From Pelagibacterales bacterium MED-G43 (GTDB lineage: Bacteria > Pseudomonadota > Alphaproteobacteria > Pelagibacterales > Pelagibacteraceae): a stretch of 13,853 nt of DNA. The notes under the pieces were generated by a model, which saw only the letters and a list, made by a program, of their open reading frames with translations, did no database searches and was not told the origin of the DNA. Below are positions 6,486-13,853 of the stretch, piece after piece; position 1 is the stretch's first letter, and every line of letters begins with the position of its first letter. The position numbers were made by a program, and so were the translations under genes. Location: contig NTJK01000014.1 of assembly GCA_002457475.1 (NCBI GenBank), forward strand, positions 1-13,853, read 5' to 3'.

Positions 6486-7629
6486 CGAATTTCTTATTTT
6501 CAGTTTTGTAAATGTCTAATTCTTGAATAACCTTTCCATTCTTAAAACTAAAAGTTCCTATTTTGCCTTTAATTTTATTTTTAAAAGCAAAATCATTAAT
6601 AGATTTGATTTCTCCATTTTTTTTCCATGCATAATATATTAGACCTAATGCGTCGTATGCTAAAATGGTAATTTCATTAGGGAAAATTTTAAATTTTTTA
6701 AAATATTTATTATTATATTTTTTAAATTCTTTATAATTAACAGAAGGGTAATACAGATTTTTTATTGTGTTCTCGTAGAAAATACTTTCATCAAACCATT
6801 GATTAATAGTTGTAAATAAAACATCAGTTTGACTCACATCAGTATAAACGAGAGAGGTTAGTACACTTTTAAGATTATTTCCAAAATCAATAATTATAAC
6901 AGAGTCAAAATTTACACCACCCAAAGTGTATAGCTGTTCTAGTCTCTCCAATTCTTTCACAGATTGTTCATCCTCTTTATCTTGAAACATTTTTTTTCTT
7001 AATTCTAAGTTTCTTTTTCTCTGATTGTAGTTTGTCAAAGTCTCAATTTCACCTGTAAGAACTTCTGGATTGGGACTGTAAGTGAATTTTTTCATACCTT
7101 CTAATTTAAGAGTTTGTAATTTATCCTCAACTAATTTTTGATATTTATTCTTTGGATACATAATAATAGTTTTACTTTTTTTTTGACTCTTCAAAAAATT
7201 AATTAAAGTAATTAATTGTGAATCTAGACTAACTCCAATACTTATTATGTTATTTGAAAACCTAGGGTTAATATTAGATGGTGAAATGAATATAAGGTCA
7301 TTATATCTTTTTACTTCTTCAAATTCTGCATGAGTAGTTGGTCCAATTATGATTTTAACACCTAAAGATCTCATTTCGCTTAAAGCAGAATTTATTTTTT
7401 CTTTATTATTGTTACCCGAGTCTCTTGGAATTATTTTTACATCTTCATCACCTATTTCTTCGAGAGCTAATTGTAAAGAATACATCAGGGAAATGCCAAT
7501 TTGACTATGTGGACCAGAAAGTGGAGCTAAAAGACCTACCTTTAGAGTTTTATCACTCTCATTACTAAATAGATTAGAATTGAATATAAATATTATGTAA
7601 AATATTGATACTAGTAATTTTTTTTTCAT
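6475..7629 (-). CDS. Periplasmic penicillin-binding protein activator, LpoA-type (type I periplasmic-binding fold)
   Basis: Residues 1-22 form a signal peptide (Lys-rich start, hydrophobic core, probable cleavage after LFS). The mature protein begins TLKVGLLAPLSGPHSQIGISL (28-48), the classic start of a Leu/Ile/Val-type periplasmic-binding fold, and includes IIIGPTTHAEF (93-103) and ISPSNINPRF. The later block with ERLEQLYTLGGVNFDSVIIID and then INQWFDES matches, from memory, alphaproteobacterial LpoA-like proteins rather than ABC-transporter binding proteins. The gene position beside rsmI and close to a DolP-like gene, as in E. coli, supports this. At 384 aa it lacks the N-terminal TPR domain of E. 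coli LpoA and has no cysteine at all, so it is not a lipoprotein. Its likely role is regulating a bifunctional peptidoglycan synthase; no transporter genes are adjacent. The specific partner is inferred only. Confidence 0.82.
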   Translation of the reverse strand: MKKKLLVSIFYIIFIFNSNLFSNESDKTLKVGLLAPLSGPHSQIGISLMYSLQLALEEIGDEDVKIIPRDSGNNNKEKINSALSEMRSLGVKIIIGPTTHAEFEEVKRYNDLIFISPSNINPRFSNNIISIGVSLDSQLITLINFLKSQKKSKTIIMYPKNKYQKLVEDKLQTLKLEGMKKFTYSPNPEVLTGEIETLTNYNQRKRNLELRKKMFQDKEDEQSVKELERLEQLYTLGGVNFDSVIIIDFGNNLKSVLTSLVYTDVSQTDVLFTTINQWFDESIFYENTIKNLYYPSVNYKEFKKYNNKYFKKFKIFPNEITILAYDALGLIYYAWKKNGEIKSINDFAFKNKIKGKIGTFSFKNGKVIQELDIYKTENKKFVKF

Positions 7630-7630
7630 A

Positions 7631-8470
7631 ATGAAACTATTTTCAAATCACTTATATATTGTTTCTACACCTATTGGAAATCTTGAAGATATAACTTTAA
7701 GAGCATTAGATGTTTTAAAAAAATCAGACATAATCCTTTGCGAAGATACCAGGCGATCCGTTAAATTATTAAATCATTACAAAATTAAAAAAAAGTTAGT
7801 TTCTTACCATAAGTTTAATGAAAAAAAACAACTTATAAATATTATTGAATATTTAAATGAGGGCAAAATTTTGTCTTTAATATCTGATGCTGGTACACCT
7901 TTATTATCTGATCCAGGAAGAATACTAGTGAACCATTGTATTGAAAATGGGATTCAAGTAATTCCTATTCCAGGAGTTTCATCCATAACTTCTGCTTTAA
8001 GCGTCTCAGGATTTAAAGATCAATTTTTATTTTATGGTTTTTTGCCTAAAACGGAAAATGAGTTAAATAAAGTATTAAAAGCTTTTTCTTTGAATAATTT
8101 TACACAAATTTTTTTTATACCTTCAAAAAAAATAAATTTTTATGTGAAAAGTTTTAAAAAATTTTTTAAAGGTAGAAAAATTTTAATTGCTAAAGAAATA
8201 ACTAAAATTCATGAAGCTTTTTTAAGAGAAGATATAGATAAAATTAAACTATTTAAAAATTCATTTAAAGGAGAATTAACAATAGTAATTTCAGAAAATA
8301 ACAATAAAAGTCAAAATTTTGATCAGGAAAAAATTGTTAATAAAATAAAAAAATATTTAAAAAAATATAGCTTGAAAGATACAGTTAATATAATTTTGGA
8401 AACAGAAAAAATAAATAAAAAAAAAATTTATGATATGTGTCTAAAAATTAAAAATGAAAAAATTAATTAG
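7631..8470 (+). CDS. rsmI: 16S rRNA (cytidine1402-2'-O)-methyltransferase
   Basis: SAM-dependent methylation of the ribose of C1402 in the ribosomal P site. The 279 aa product has the tetrapyrrole-methylase fold. LYIVSTPIGNLEDITLRAL (8-26) is the signature start, followed by CEDTRRSVKLLNH (37-49), LISDAGTPLLSDPG (83-96) and IPGVSSITSALSVSG (113-127), the SAM and substrate loops. YGFLPK (135-140) is also conserved. The C-terminal quarter is lysine rich and looser. The ATG cannot move downstream because the conserved motif begins at residue 8; it lies one base from the ATG of the divergent PBP-activator gene, so the promoter must lie inside that gene or the mRNA is close to leaderless. The 3' end overlaps the next gene by 17 bases in another frame. 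Confidence 0.97.
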   Translation: MKLFSNHLYIVSTPIGNLEDITLRALDVLKKSDIILCEDTRRSVKLLNHYKIKKKLVSYHKFNEKKQLINIIEYLNEGKILSLISDAGTPLLSDPGRILVNHCIENGIQVIPIPGVSSITSALSVSGFKDQFLFYGFLPKTENELNKVLKAFSLNNFTQIFFIPSKKINFYVKSFKKFFKGRKILIAKEITKIHEAFLREDIDKIKLFKNSFKGELTIVISENNNKSQNFDQEKIVNKIKKYLKKYSLKDTVNIILETEKINKKKIYDMCLKIKNEKIN

Positions 8471-9035
8471 TTTAATAATATTAGTATTTCTTACTTCATG
8501 TTCCTCAACGGCTCAATTTGGAACAGGTGTAAACATCACCTTTGATCCGAGGACAATTGGAATGCAAATTGATGACACAATAATGCAGAAAAATCTTTCA
8601 GCAAGATTAGCGCTCACAGAAAAAAAATATTTTTTAACGATACAATCCGAAGTTCTCGATGGAAGAATATTTTTAACTGGTAAGGTTGATGAGCCTGAGG
8701 AGAAAATAAAAATAACAAAAATGGCTTGGGAAACAAAAGGAGTTCGATCTGTTAAAAATGCCATTACAATAAAAGGGCAAAGCAACTTCAAAAGTACGGC
8801 TAAAGATATTCTAATAACCAGCCAACTAAGAACTGCTTTAATTTTTAATAAAAATACAAAAGCAAGGAACTACACTCTCGAAACTGTAAATAAAAATATT
8901 TATATTTTTGGAATAGCAATGGATGAAGAAGAAAAAAAAGAAGTAATTAACGAAGCTAATAAAATTTATGACGTAGAGAAAGTTATTCCTTCAATCTACC
9001 TTGCCTCCGAATTAAGCAGAACAAGAATTAATTAG
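8454..9035 (+). CDS. dolP: BON-domain outer-membrane lipoprotein, DolP (YraP)-like
   Basis: A secreted lipoprotein with two BON domains, of the type that supports outer-membrane integrity. The signal peptide MKKLISLIILVFLTSC ends in a lipobox with Cys16; Ser follows at +2, favouring outer-membrane sorting. FDPRTIGMQIDD (30-41) matches the TDPRSVGTQVDD segment of E. coli DolP. The first BON domain spans about 40-107 (with GRIFLTGKVDE) and the second about 112-185 (with NKNIYIFGIAMDEEE). The length of 193 aa equals that of DolP. The gene overlaps the end of rsmI by 17 bases and is tail to tail with maeB, sharing eight bases. Context with rsmI and the LpoA-like gene mirrors the E. coli yraL-yraM-yraN-diaA-yraP order, with yraN and diaA missing. 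OsmY-like paralogues are a less likely alternative. Confidence 0.88.
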   Translation: MKKLISLIILVFLTSCSSTAQFGTGVNITFDPRTIGMQIDDTIMQKNLSARLALTEKKYFLTIQSEVLDGRIFLTGKVDEPEEKIKITKMAWETKGVRSVKNAITIKGQSNFKSTAKDILITSQLRTALIFNKNTKARNYTLETVNKNIYIFGIAMDEEEKKEVINEANKIYDVEKVIPSIYLASELSRTRIN

Positions 9036-11310
9036 AGTAATCAATCACATCCGAAGAGTAGGCAGCTATAGACGCTAAATTTAAAATTTCTGATGTGCTT
9101 GCTCGTAATGGAGCAACTTCAATGGGTTGACCTAAGCCGATTAATAAAGGTCCAATATTTTTACCTCCCCCAAAAACTTTCATAAGTTTTGTTGATATTG
9201 CAGCACTGTGTAAGGCTGGCATTATTAAAACATTTGCGTTACCAACAATTTTTGAGAATGGATAAATTTCTTTGTATATAGGGTTTAAGGCTACATCAGG
9301 CTGCATTTCACCATCAAAATCAAAATCAACTTTATCTTTTTTTAATTTATCTATTGCGTCTCTTACATGTCTTGTATTTCTTGACAGAGGTTTTCCGAAA
9401 GTTGAGTGAGATAAAAAAGCTACTTTAGGTTCAAAACCAAATAAACGTGCTATACGAACACATGATTTAGATATATTTACTAATCTTTCAGCAGACGGCA
9501 ATTCTGTAACATTAGTGTCCGCAACAAGAATTGTTTTTCCTTTAGAAACAATCATTGTCATACCAAAAATTTCTTCACCTGGTCTTGCAGTCACAACTTT
9601 TTTTAATTTTTCAATAGAGGCAGCGTAATGTCTAATATTTCCAGTAACCATTGCATCAGCATCTTTACAAGCTATCATTGAAGAACCCCACGCAATTCTA
9701 TCGTTTCTAACTAAACGGTCTACGTCTCTTTCTAGCTGTCCTTCTCTTTGAAGTTTTTTATAGAGATGTTTAACATATTTCTCCCTTTTCTCTTTATCCG
9801 TAGAATTTACTATTTCGATTTTGTAATTTTCATCTAAACCTATTTTTCTTAATTGCTCTTTTACTCTGTTTTCCGCGCCAATTAATATTGGGGTACCCAA
9901 TTTATTTCTTCCAAACTCAATTGCCGCTTTAAGCATATTTTCATCTTCACCCTCTGCAAAAATAACTCTTTTTGGATTTTTTCTTACTTTTGCGTTTATT
10001 CCTTGCATAATTGACATTGATGGATCTAATCGATTTGATAATTGATCTTTATAAAGTTCAATGTCTTCTATTTTTTTTCTAGCTGCTCCACTTTTAATTG
10101 CTGCTTCCGCAACAGCTGCTGGTATTACACTTATTAACCTTGGATCAAATGTTGAAGGAATAATATAATTTTTTCCATACCTAGGACGATCTCCACCATA
10201 TGCTGCAACTACTTCATCTGGAACATTTTCCCTAGCTAATAAAGCTATCGCATTTGCTGCAGCTACTTTCATTTCTTCATTAATCGCTTTTGCTCTCACA
10301 TCAAGCGCCCCTCTAAAAATGTATGGAAAGCCAATAAGGTTATTCACTTGATTAGGATAATCAGAGCGACCTGTAGCAATAATTGCATCATCTCTTACTT
10401 CTTGAATTAACTCTGGTTTAATTTCAGGATCAGGATTAGCGCATGCAAATATGATAGGGTTTTTAGACATCGATTTCACCATCTCTTTGGTAACCACATC
10501 CTTAGCTGACAAACCAAGGAATACATCAGCATTTTTTATTGCCTCGGCAAGTGTTCTAAATTTTGTATCAATAGCAAAAGCAGATTTGAATTGATCAATA
10601 TTTTTTCTCCCTTTATAAATAACACCTTTACTGTCGCACATTATTATATTTTCACTTTTTACACCTGAACTTTTGAATAAATTTGCACAAGCTTGAGCTG
10701 AGGCCCCGGCTCCATTGACCACTATTTTTACATCTGAGATTTTTTTCTTGGAAATATCTAAAGCGTTAATCAAAGCTGCTGTTGTAATAATAGCAGTTCC
10801 GTGCTGATCATCATGAAAGACTGGTATATCTAATGTTTCTTTTAATTTTTGTTCAATAATAAAACAATCAGGAGCAGCTATATCCTCCAAGTTTATTCCA
10901 CCGAATGTTCCACTAATATTTTTTATAGTCTCAATAATTGAGCTGACATCATTATTATCAATTTCAATATCTATAGAGTCGATATCTGCAAAGCGCTTGA
11001 ATAAAACTGATTTACCTTCCATTACAGGTTTAGATGCCAAAGATCCAAGATTTCCTAAACCCAATATTGCAGATCCATTACTTATAACTGCAACTAGATT
11101 TCCTTTACTGGTGTAATCATAGGCAAGTTCTGGATTTTTAGATATCTCTTTAACAGGCGCTGCTACGCCAGGCGAGTAGGCTAAAGACAAGTCTCTTTTT
11201 GTTGTAAGTGGTTTTGAAGAACCTATCTCAATTTTGCCTGACTTACCTTTTATATGAAAATCAAGTGCTTCTTTATCTGAATAGTGATCTATTTCTGTTT
11301 TTTTTGGCAT
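9028..11310 (-). CDS. maeB: NADP-dependent malic enzyme with C-terminal phosphotransacetylase-like domain
   Basis: Oxidatively decarboxylates malate to pyruvate, giving NADPH. The 760-aa size and two-part layout are those of MaeB. The malic domain (1 to about 430) has LAYSPGVAAPV (43-53) with Tyr45, PVMEGK (95-100) with the candidate catalytic Lys100, NLEDI (140-144) and FHDDQHGTA (165-173) for metal and substrate, the dinucleotide loop NGAGASAQ (199-206) and ACANPDPE (289-296). The phosphotransacetylase-like domain (about 440-760) has FAEGEDE (451-457), MVTGNIRHY (554-562), SHSTFGKP (634-641) and APLRASTSEI (733-742). In studied MaeB proteins this domain is regulatory, binding acetyl-CoA, rather than a working phosphotransacetylase; that is family knowledge. 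The gene diverges from murJ and overlaps dolP tail to tail by eight bases. NAD-preferring Dme is the main alternative, since the cofactor cannot be read reliably from the sequence. Confidence 0.96.
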   Translation of the reverse strand: MPKKTEIDHYSDKEALDFHIKGKSGKIEIGSSKPLTTKRDLSLAYSPGVAAPVKEISKNPELAYDYTSKGNLVAVISNGSAILGLGNLGSLASKPVMEGKSVLFKRFADIDSIDIEIDNNDVSSIIETIKNISGTFGGINLEDIAAPDCFIIEQKLKETLDIPVFHDDQHGTAIITTAALINALDISKKKISDVKIVVNGAGASAQACANLFKSSGVKSENIIMCDSKGVIYKGRKNIDQFKSAFAIDTKFRTLAEAIKNADVFLGLSAKDVVTKEMVKSMSKNPIIFACANPDPEIKPELIQEVRDDAIIATGRSDYPNQVNNLIGFPYIFRGALDVRAKAINEEMKVAAANAIALLARENVPDEVVAAYGGDRPRYGKNYIIPSTFDPRLISVIPAAVAEAAIKSGAARKKIEDIELYKDQLSNRLDPSMSIMQGINAKVRKNPKRVIFAEGEDENMLKAAIEFGRNKLGTPILIGAENRVKEQLRKIGLDENYKIEIVNSTDKEKREKYVKHLYKKLQREGQLERDVDRLVRNDRIAWGSSMIACKDADAMVTGNIRHYAASIEKLKKVVTARPGEEIFGMTMIVSKGKTILVADTNVTELPSAERLVNISKSCVRIARLFGFEPKVAFLSHSTFGKPLSRNTRHVRDAIDKLKKDKVDFDFDGEMQPDVALNPIYKEIYPFSKIVGNANVLIMPALHSAAISTKLMKVFGGGKNIGPLLIGLGQPIEVAPLRASTSEILNLASIAAYSSDVIDYSN

Positions 11311-11378
11311 TTAGTTAAATGAGTATGTAATATAAAAAATGATAATTCACTAAAAATTTATGGCCTAATTAAGAATTT
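11311..11378. promoter_or_regulatory. Divergent maeB/murJ intergenic region
   Basis: The 68 bases between the two start codons are the longest truly non-coding stretch in the window and should carry both promoters. TATAAAA (plus) and TATATT (minus) lie near 11329-11338 and could act as -10 boxes, but I see no convincing -35 for either. No Shine-Dalgarno site precedes either ATG. A two-codon frame, ATG GCC TAA, occurs at 11360-11368, ten bases before murJ. Confidence 0.4.
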
Positions 11379-12905
11379 ATGAACCTACTATCTTCAGCAA
11401 CAGTATTTAGTTTTTTTACATTAATTAGTAGAATTTTGGGCTATCTACGAGATATTTTAATAGCAATATTTCTAGGTGCATCAATTTTTGCTGATGCTTT
11501 TTTTGTAGCATTTAGATTGCCAAATACTTTTAGACGTTTATTTGCTGAAGGAACATTTAATGCAGCATTCATACCAAGTTATACGTCTGCAAAAATTGAG
11601 GACAAAAAAAAGGGAAAAAAGTTTGCTGACGATGTTTTAAGTTCCTTATTGTTAATTTTATTGTTTATAGTCACGATAGTAGAGATTTTTACTCCCTATT
11701 TAATTTACATCATTGCACCGGGTTTTTTGGAAGATCAAATTAAATTTAATTTAGCTGTTGAACTTACAAGAATTACATTTCCTTTTTTATTATTTGTAAG
11801 TCTATCATCTTTTTTTTCTGGAATACTAAATTCCAATAACAAATTTGCCGCCGCTGCAGCTGCGCCTATTATTTTAAACGTAGTTTTAATTTTAAGTTTA
11901 ACGTATTCTTTCATTCAGGGATTAGATTATGTAAAACAACTTTCTTACGGCGTTACTATAGCGGGCATAATTCAATTATTTTTTCTAATTTATGTAACTA
12001 AAAAACTTTATAAACCTACTTTAAATTTTAGTTTAAAATTTAGCAGCAAAGTAAAAATTTTTTTAAAAAAACTTTTACCAAGTATTTTATCTTCAGGAGT
12101 TACGCAAATAAATATTTTAGTTGGAACAATTATTGCCTCTTTTCAAACAGGTGCAGTTTCATACCTTTATTATGCTGATAGAGTTTATCAAATTAATCTT
12201 GCCATAGCAGGAATAGCTGTTGGAACTGTTTCTTTACCAGTCCTTTCGAAAGCTTTTAAAATGAAGGATTTAAAAAAAATTTCAAATATTCAAAATAAAT
12301 CTTTTGAACTTTCACTTTTGTTTTCAATTCCCGCAAGTTTTGGATTAATATTAGCATCGAATGAAATAATAAATGCATTGTTTGGATACGGATCTTTTTC
12401 TGTAAATGATGTTGAAATGACAGCTACTGCTTTAAAGTTCTTTGGATATGGAGTGCCTGCATTTGCATTAATTAAAATTTTATCCAATTTCTTTTTTGCA
12501 AGAGATAACACCAAAACACCTTTTTACATTTCTATGTTCATTGTTACTTTAAATATTTTGATCAGTGTAAATTTCTTTAGTAAAATTGGGTTCGTAATTA
12601 TCCCAATCGCCACCTCAATTTCAACTTGGATTGGAGTATTTATTTACATCTATCTACTTAATAGTAAAAAAATTTTATTATTAAAAAATCATTTATTGAT
12701 AAATTTCATCAAGATATTGATTTCCACAATCATAATGTCGTCTATATTGCTATTTTCTTTAAACAACTTCTCAAATTATTTAGACTACAGTTACAATTAT
12801 AAAGCTGTTTATTTAATATCAATTGTTAGTTTTGTGGGTATTCTTTATTTGTTATCATGTTATTTATTAGGAATATTAAAATTTAAAAATTATAAAACAA
12901 ATTAA
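11379..12905 (+). CDS. murJ: Lipid II flippase MurJ (MviN)
   Basis: Inner-membrane transporter of the MOP superfamily that moves lipid II to the periplasmic face for peptidoglycan synthesis. At 508 aa it is the usual length, hydrophobic throughout, with roughly 13-14 membrane helices. The N-terminal signature includes SRILGYLRD (17-25), [13 protein letters not shown] (37-49) and [10 protein letters not shown] (51-60). Residues matching those needed in E. coli MurJ are present: Arg18, Arg24, Asp39, Arg52 and Glu57. An Arg at 268 in YYADRVYQ corresponds to E. coli Arg270. It diverges from maeB and shares one base with trpS (TAATG), so the two are cotranscribed. In many Alphaproteobacteria glnD precedes murJ-trpS; here it does not. 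Clean full-length reading frame. Confidence 0.97.
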   Translation: MNLLSSATVFSFFTLISRILGYLRDILIAIFLGASIFADAFFVAFRLPNTFRRLFAEGTFNAAFIPSYTSAKIEDKKKGKKFADDVLSSLLLILLFIVTIVEIFTPYLIYIIAPGFLEDQIKFNLAVELTRITFPFLLFVSLSSFFSGILNSNNKFAAAAAAPIILNVVLILSLTYSFIQGLDYVKQLSYGVTIAGIIQLFFLIYVTKKLYKPTLNFSLKFSSKVKIFLKKLLPSILSSGVTQINILVGTIIASFQTGAVSYLYYADRVYQINLAIAGIAVGTVSLPVLSKAFKMKDLKKISNIQNKSFELSLLFSIPASFGLILASNEIINALFGYGSFSVNDVEMTATALKFFGYGVPAFALIKILSNFFFARDNTKTPFYISMFIVTLNILISVNFFSKIGFVIIPIATSISTWIGVFIYIYLLNSKKILLLKNHLLINFIKILISTIIMSSILLFSLNNFSNYLDYSYNYKAVYLISIVSFVGILYLLSCYLLGILKFKNYKTN

Positions 12906-13853
12906 TGAGTAAAAAAAAATTAGTATTTTCTGGTGTTCAACCAACAGGAAATCTTCATTTAGGAAATTACTTAGGCGCGCTTAAGAACTTTGTTTCACTA
13001 CAAAAAGAGATGGATTGTATTTATTGTGTTGTTGACTTGCATGCTATTACAGTTTTTCAAGATCCCAATCACTTACATAATAACGTGTTAGAAACTGTGG
13101 CAAGTTTTTTAGCAACTGGTTTAGACCCTAATAAAAGTATAATCTTTAATCAGTCTGCAGTTTCTGGTCATGCAGAGCTTGCCTGGATTCTAAACTGTGT
13201 TTCAAGAATAGGTTGGTTAAACAGAATGACTCAATTTAAAGATAAAGCCGGCTCCGATAAAGAAAAAGCTAGTGTAGGACTTTACATATATCCTAATTTA
13301 ATGGCTGCGGATATTCTTCTATATAAAGCTACTCATGTTCCTGTGGGCGCTGACCAAAAACAACACTTGGAACTTTCTAGAGATATTGCACAGAAATTTA
13401 ATAATGACTTTAATTGCGAGAACTTCTTTCCTTTACCTGAACCATTAATTTCCAAAAATATTTCAAGGGTAATGAGTTTAAGAGATGGAACAAAAAAAAT
13501 GAGTAAATCAGAAGAGTCAGATTATTCGAGAATTAATCTTAAAGACACAGAAGATGAGATTAATAAAAAAATCAAAAAAGCAAAATCAGACTCCGAACCA
13601 ATACCTGAGGGAACAAAATTACTTCAAAAAAAACCAGAGGCTTTGAATTTATTAACTATTTATTCTGATTTAACTAAAAATAGTTTAGAGAAAACTGTTT
13701 CAGAGATGGCCGGAAAAGATTACTCATATTTAAAAACTAAATTAGCTGAAGTTTTAATTAATGAAATAACGCCAGTTAGAAAAGAAATTCAAAAATTGCT
13801 TAAGGATAAGACACATTTAAAAAATATTTTAAAAAAAGGCACCGAAAAAGCTA
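12905..13853 (+). CDS. trpS: Tryptophanyl-tRNA synthetase (3' end outside window)
   Basis: Class Ic synthetase that charges tRNA-Trp. The open frame gives 316 residues before the window ends; the E. coli enzyme has 334, so only a short tail is missing. [17 protein letters not shown] (9-25) contains the HIGH-type motif HLGN (18-21). VVDLHA (42-47), [14 protein letters not shown] (147-160) and [14 protein letters not shown] (197-210), with KMSKS at 198-202, complete the active site. All signature motifs are intact. The ATG shares its A with the murJ stop (TAATG), implying translational coupling; there is no separate ribosome site. A run of nine A residues follows the second codon. Confidence 0.97.
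   Translation, partial: MSKKKLVFSGVQPTGNLHLGNYLGALKNFVSLQKEMDCIYCVVDLHAITVFQDPNHLHNNVLETVASFLATGLDPNKSIIFNQSAVSGHAELAWILNCVSRIGWLNRMTQFKDKAGSDKEKASVGLYIYPNLMAADILLYKATHVPVGADQKQHLELSRDIAQKFNNDFNCENFFPLPEPLISKNISRVMSLRDGTKKMSKSEESDYSRINLKDTEDEINKKIKKAKSDSEPIPEGTKLLQKKPEALNLLTIYSDLTKNSLEKTVSEMAGKDYSYLKTKLAEVLINEITPVRKEIQKLLKDKTHLKNILKKGTEKA

Noticed and set aside
6475..7629. Branched-chain amino-acid ABC transporter binding protein (LivK type)
   Set aside because: The fold is shared, but no livHMGF genes are adjacent, the gene sits beside rsmI as LpoA-type genes do, and the second-half motifs fit the PBP-activator family better.
7605..7632. TTGATA, 16-base spacer, CATAAT: a sigma-70-like promoter in the plus direction
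   Set aside because: The -10 box would overlap the rsmI start codon, placing the transcript start inside the coding sequence, and moving the rsmI start downstream would remove the conserved STPIGN motif.
8513..8791. 92-codon minus-strand frame inside the BON lipoprotein gene
   Set aside because: The plus-strand frame has a lipobox and two BON domains; the antisense frame has neither a signal peptide nor recognisable motifs.
11360..11368. ATG GCC TAA minimal frame before murJ as a regulatory leader peptide
   Set aside because: Two codons with no ribosome site and no attenuator structure; most likely chance.
1..13853. CRISPR arrays, tRNA or rRNA genes, insertion sequences, phage or defence genes
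   Set aside because: Coding genes with core functions fill almost all of the window, and I saw no direct-repeat arrays, cloverleaf-like spacers, transposase motifs or terminal inverted repeats.

Overview
The window reads as a dense stretch of core genome from an AT-rich, streamlined alphaproteobacterium, most likely of the SAR11 (Pelagibacterales) type. The evidence is the very low GC, lysine- and isoleucine-rich proteins, almost no spacer DNA, start and stop codons that overlap or abut, and alphaproteobacterial gene neighbourhoods (dnaK-dnaJ-dapB, murJ-trpS, a PBP-activator gene beside rsmI). The assignment is inferred from these traits; I ran no search. I see no rRNA, tRNA, CRISPR array, insertion sequence or prophage.

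Block 1 (1-5864, minus strand) is a chaperone-led gene string in transcription order: grpE, dnaK, dnaJ, a 56-aa two-helix membrane protein, dapB, nth, and a PfkB-family (adenosine-kinase-like) gene that runs off the left edge. From dnaJ onward the genes overlap or sit within 6 bases of each other, so they are probably cotranscribed and translationally coupled. A heat-shock (sigma-32-like) promoter candidate lies in the 55-base grpE-dnaK gap, the clearest regulatory signal in the window.

Block 2 (5910-9035) is an envelope and housekeeping group. rdgB (nucleotide-pool sanitation) runs on plus and overlaps, tail to tail, a minus-strand periplasmic penicillin-binding-protein activator (LpoA-type). 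That gene starts one base from the divergent rsmI (16S rRNA ribose methylation). rsmI overlaps a BON-domain outer-membrane lipoprotein of the DolP type. This resembles the enterobacterial order rsmI/lpoA/yraN/diaA/dolP, without yraN and diaA.

Block 3 (9028-13853) holds maeB (malic enzyme fused to a phosphotransacetylase-like domain) on minus, tail to tail with dolP, and diverging from a murJ-trpS pair on plus. murJ (lipid II flippase) and trpS share one base (TAATG). trpS is cut by the right edge.

Peptidoglycan supply is a recurring theme: dapB feeds meso-diaminopimelate synthesis, murJ moves lipid II across the membrane, and the LpoA-like and DolP-like proteins act in the periplasm and outer membrane. 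I find no plainly new multi-gene system. The most noteworthy items are the small membrane protein between dnaJ and dapB, the sigma-32-like site before dnaK, the one-base divergent start arrangement at 7629/7631, an unlipidated short PBP activator, and an altered cysteine cluster in Nth.
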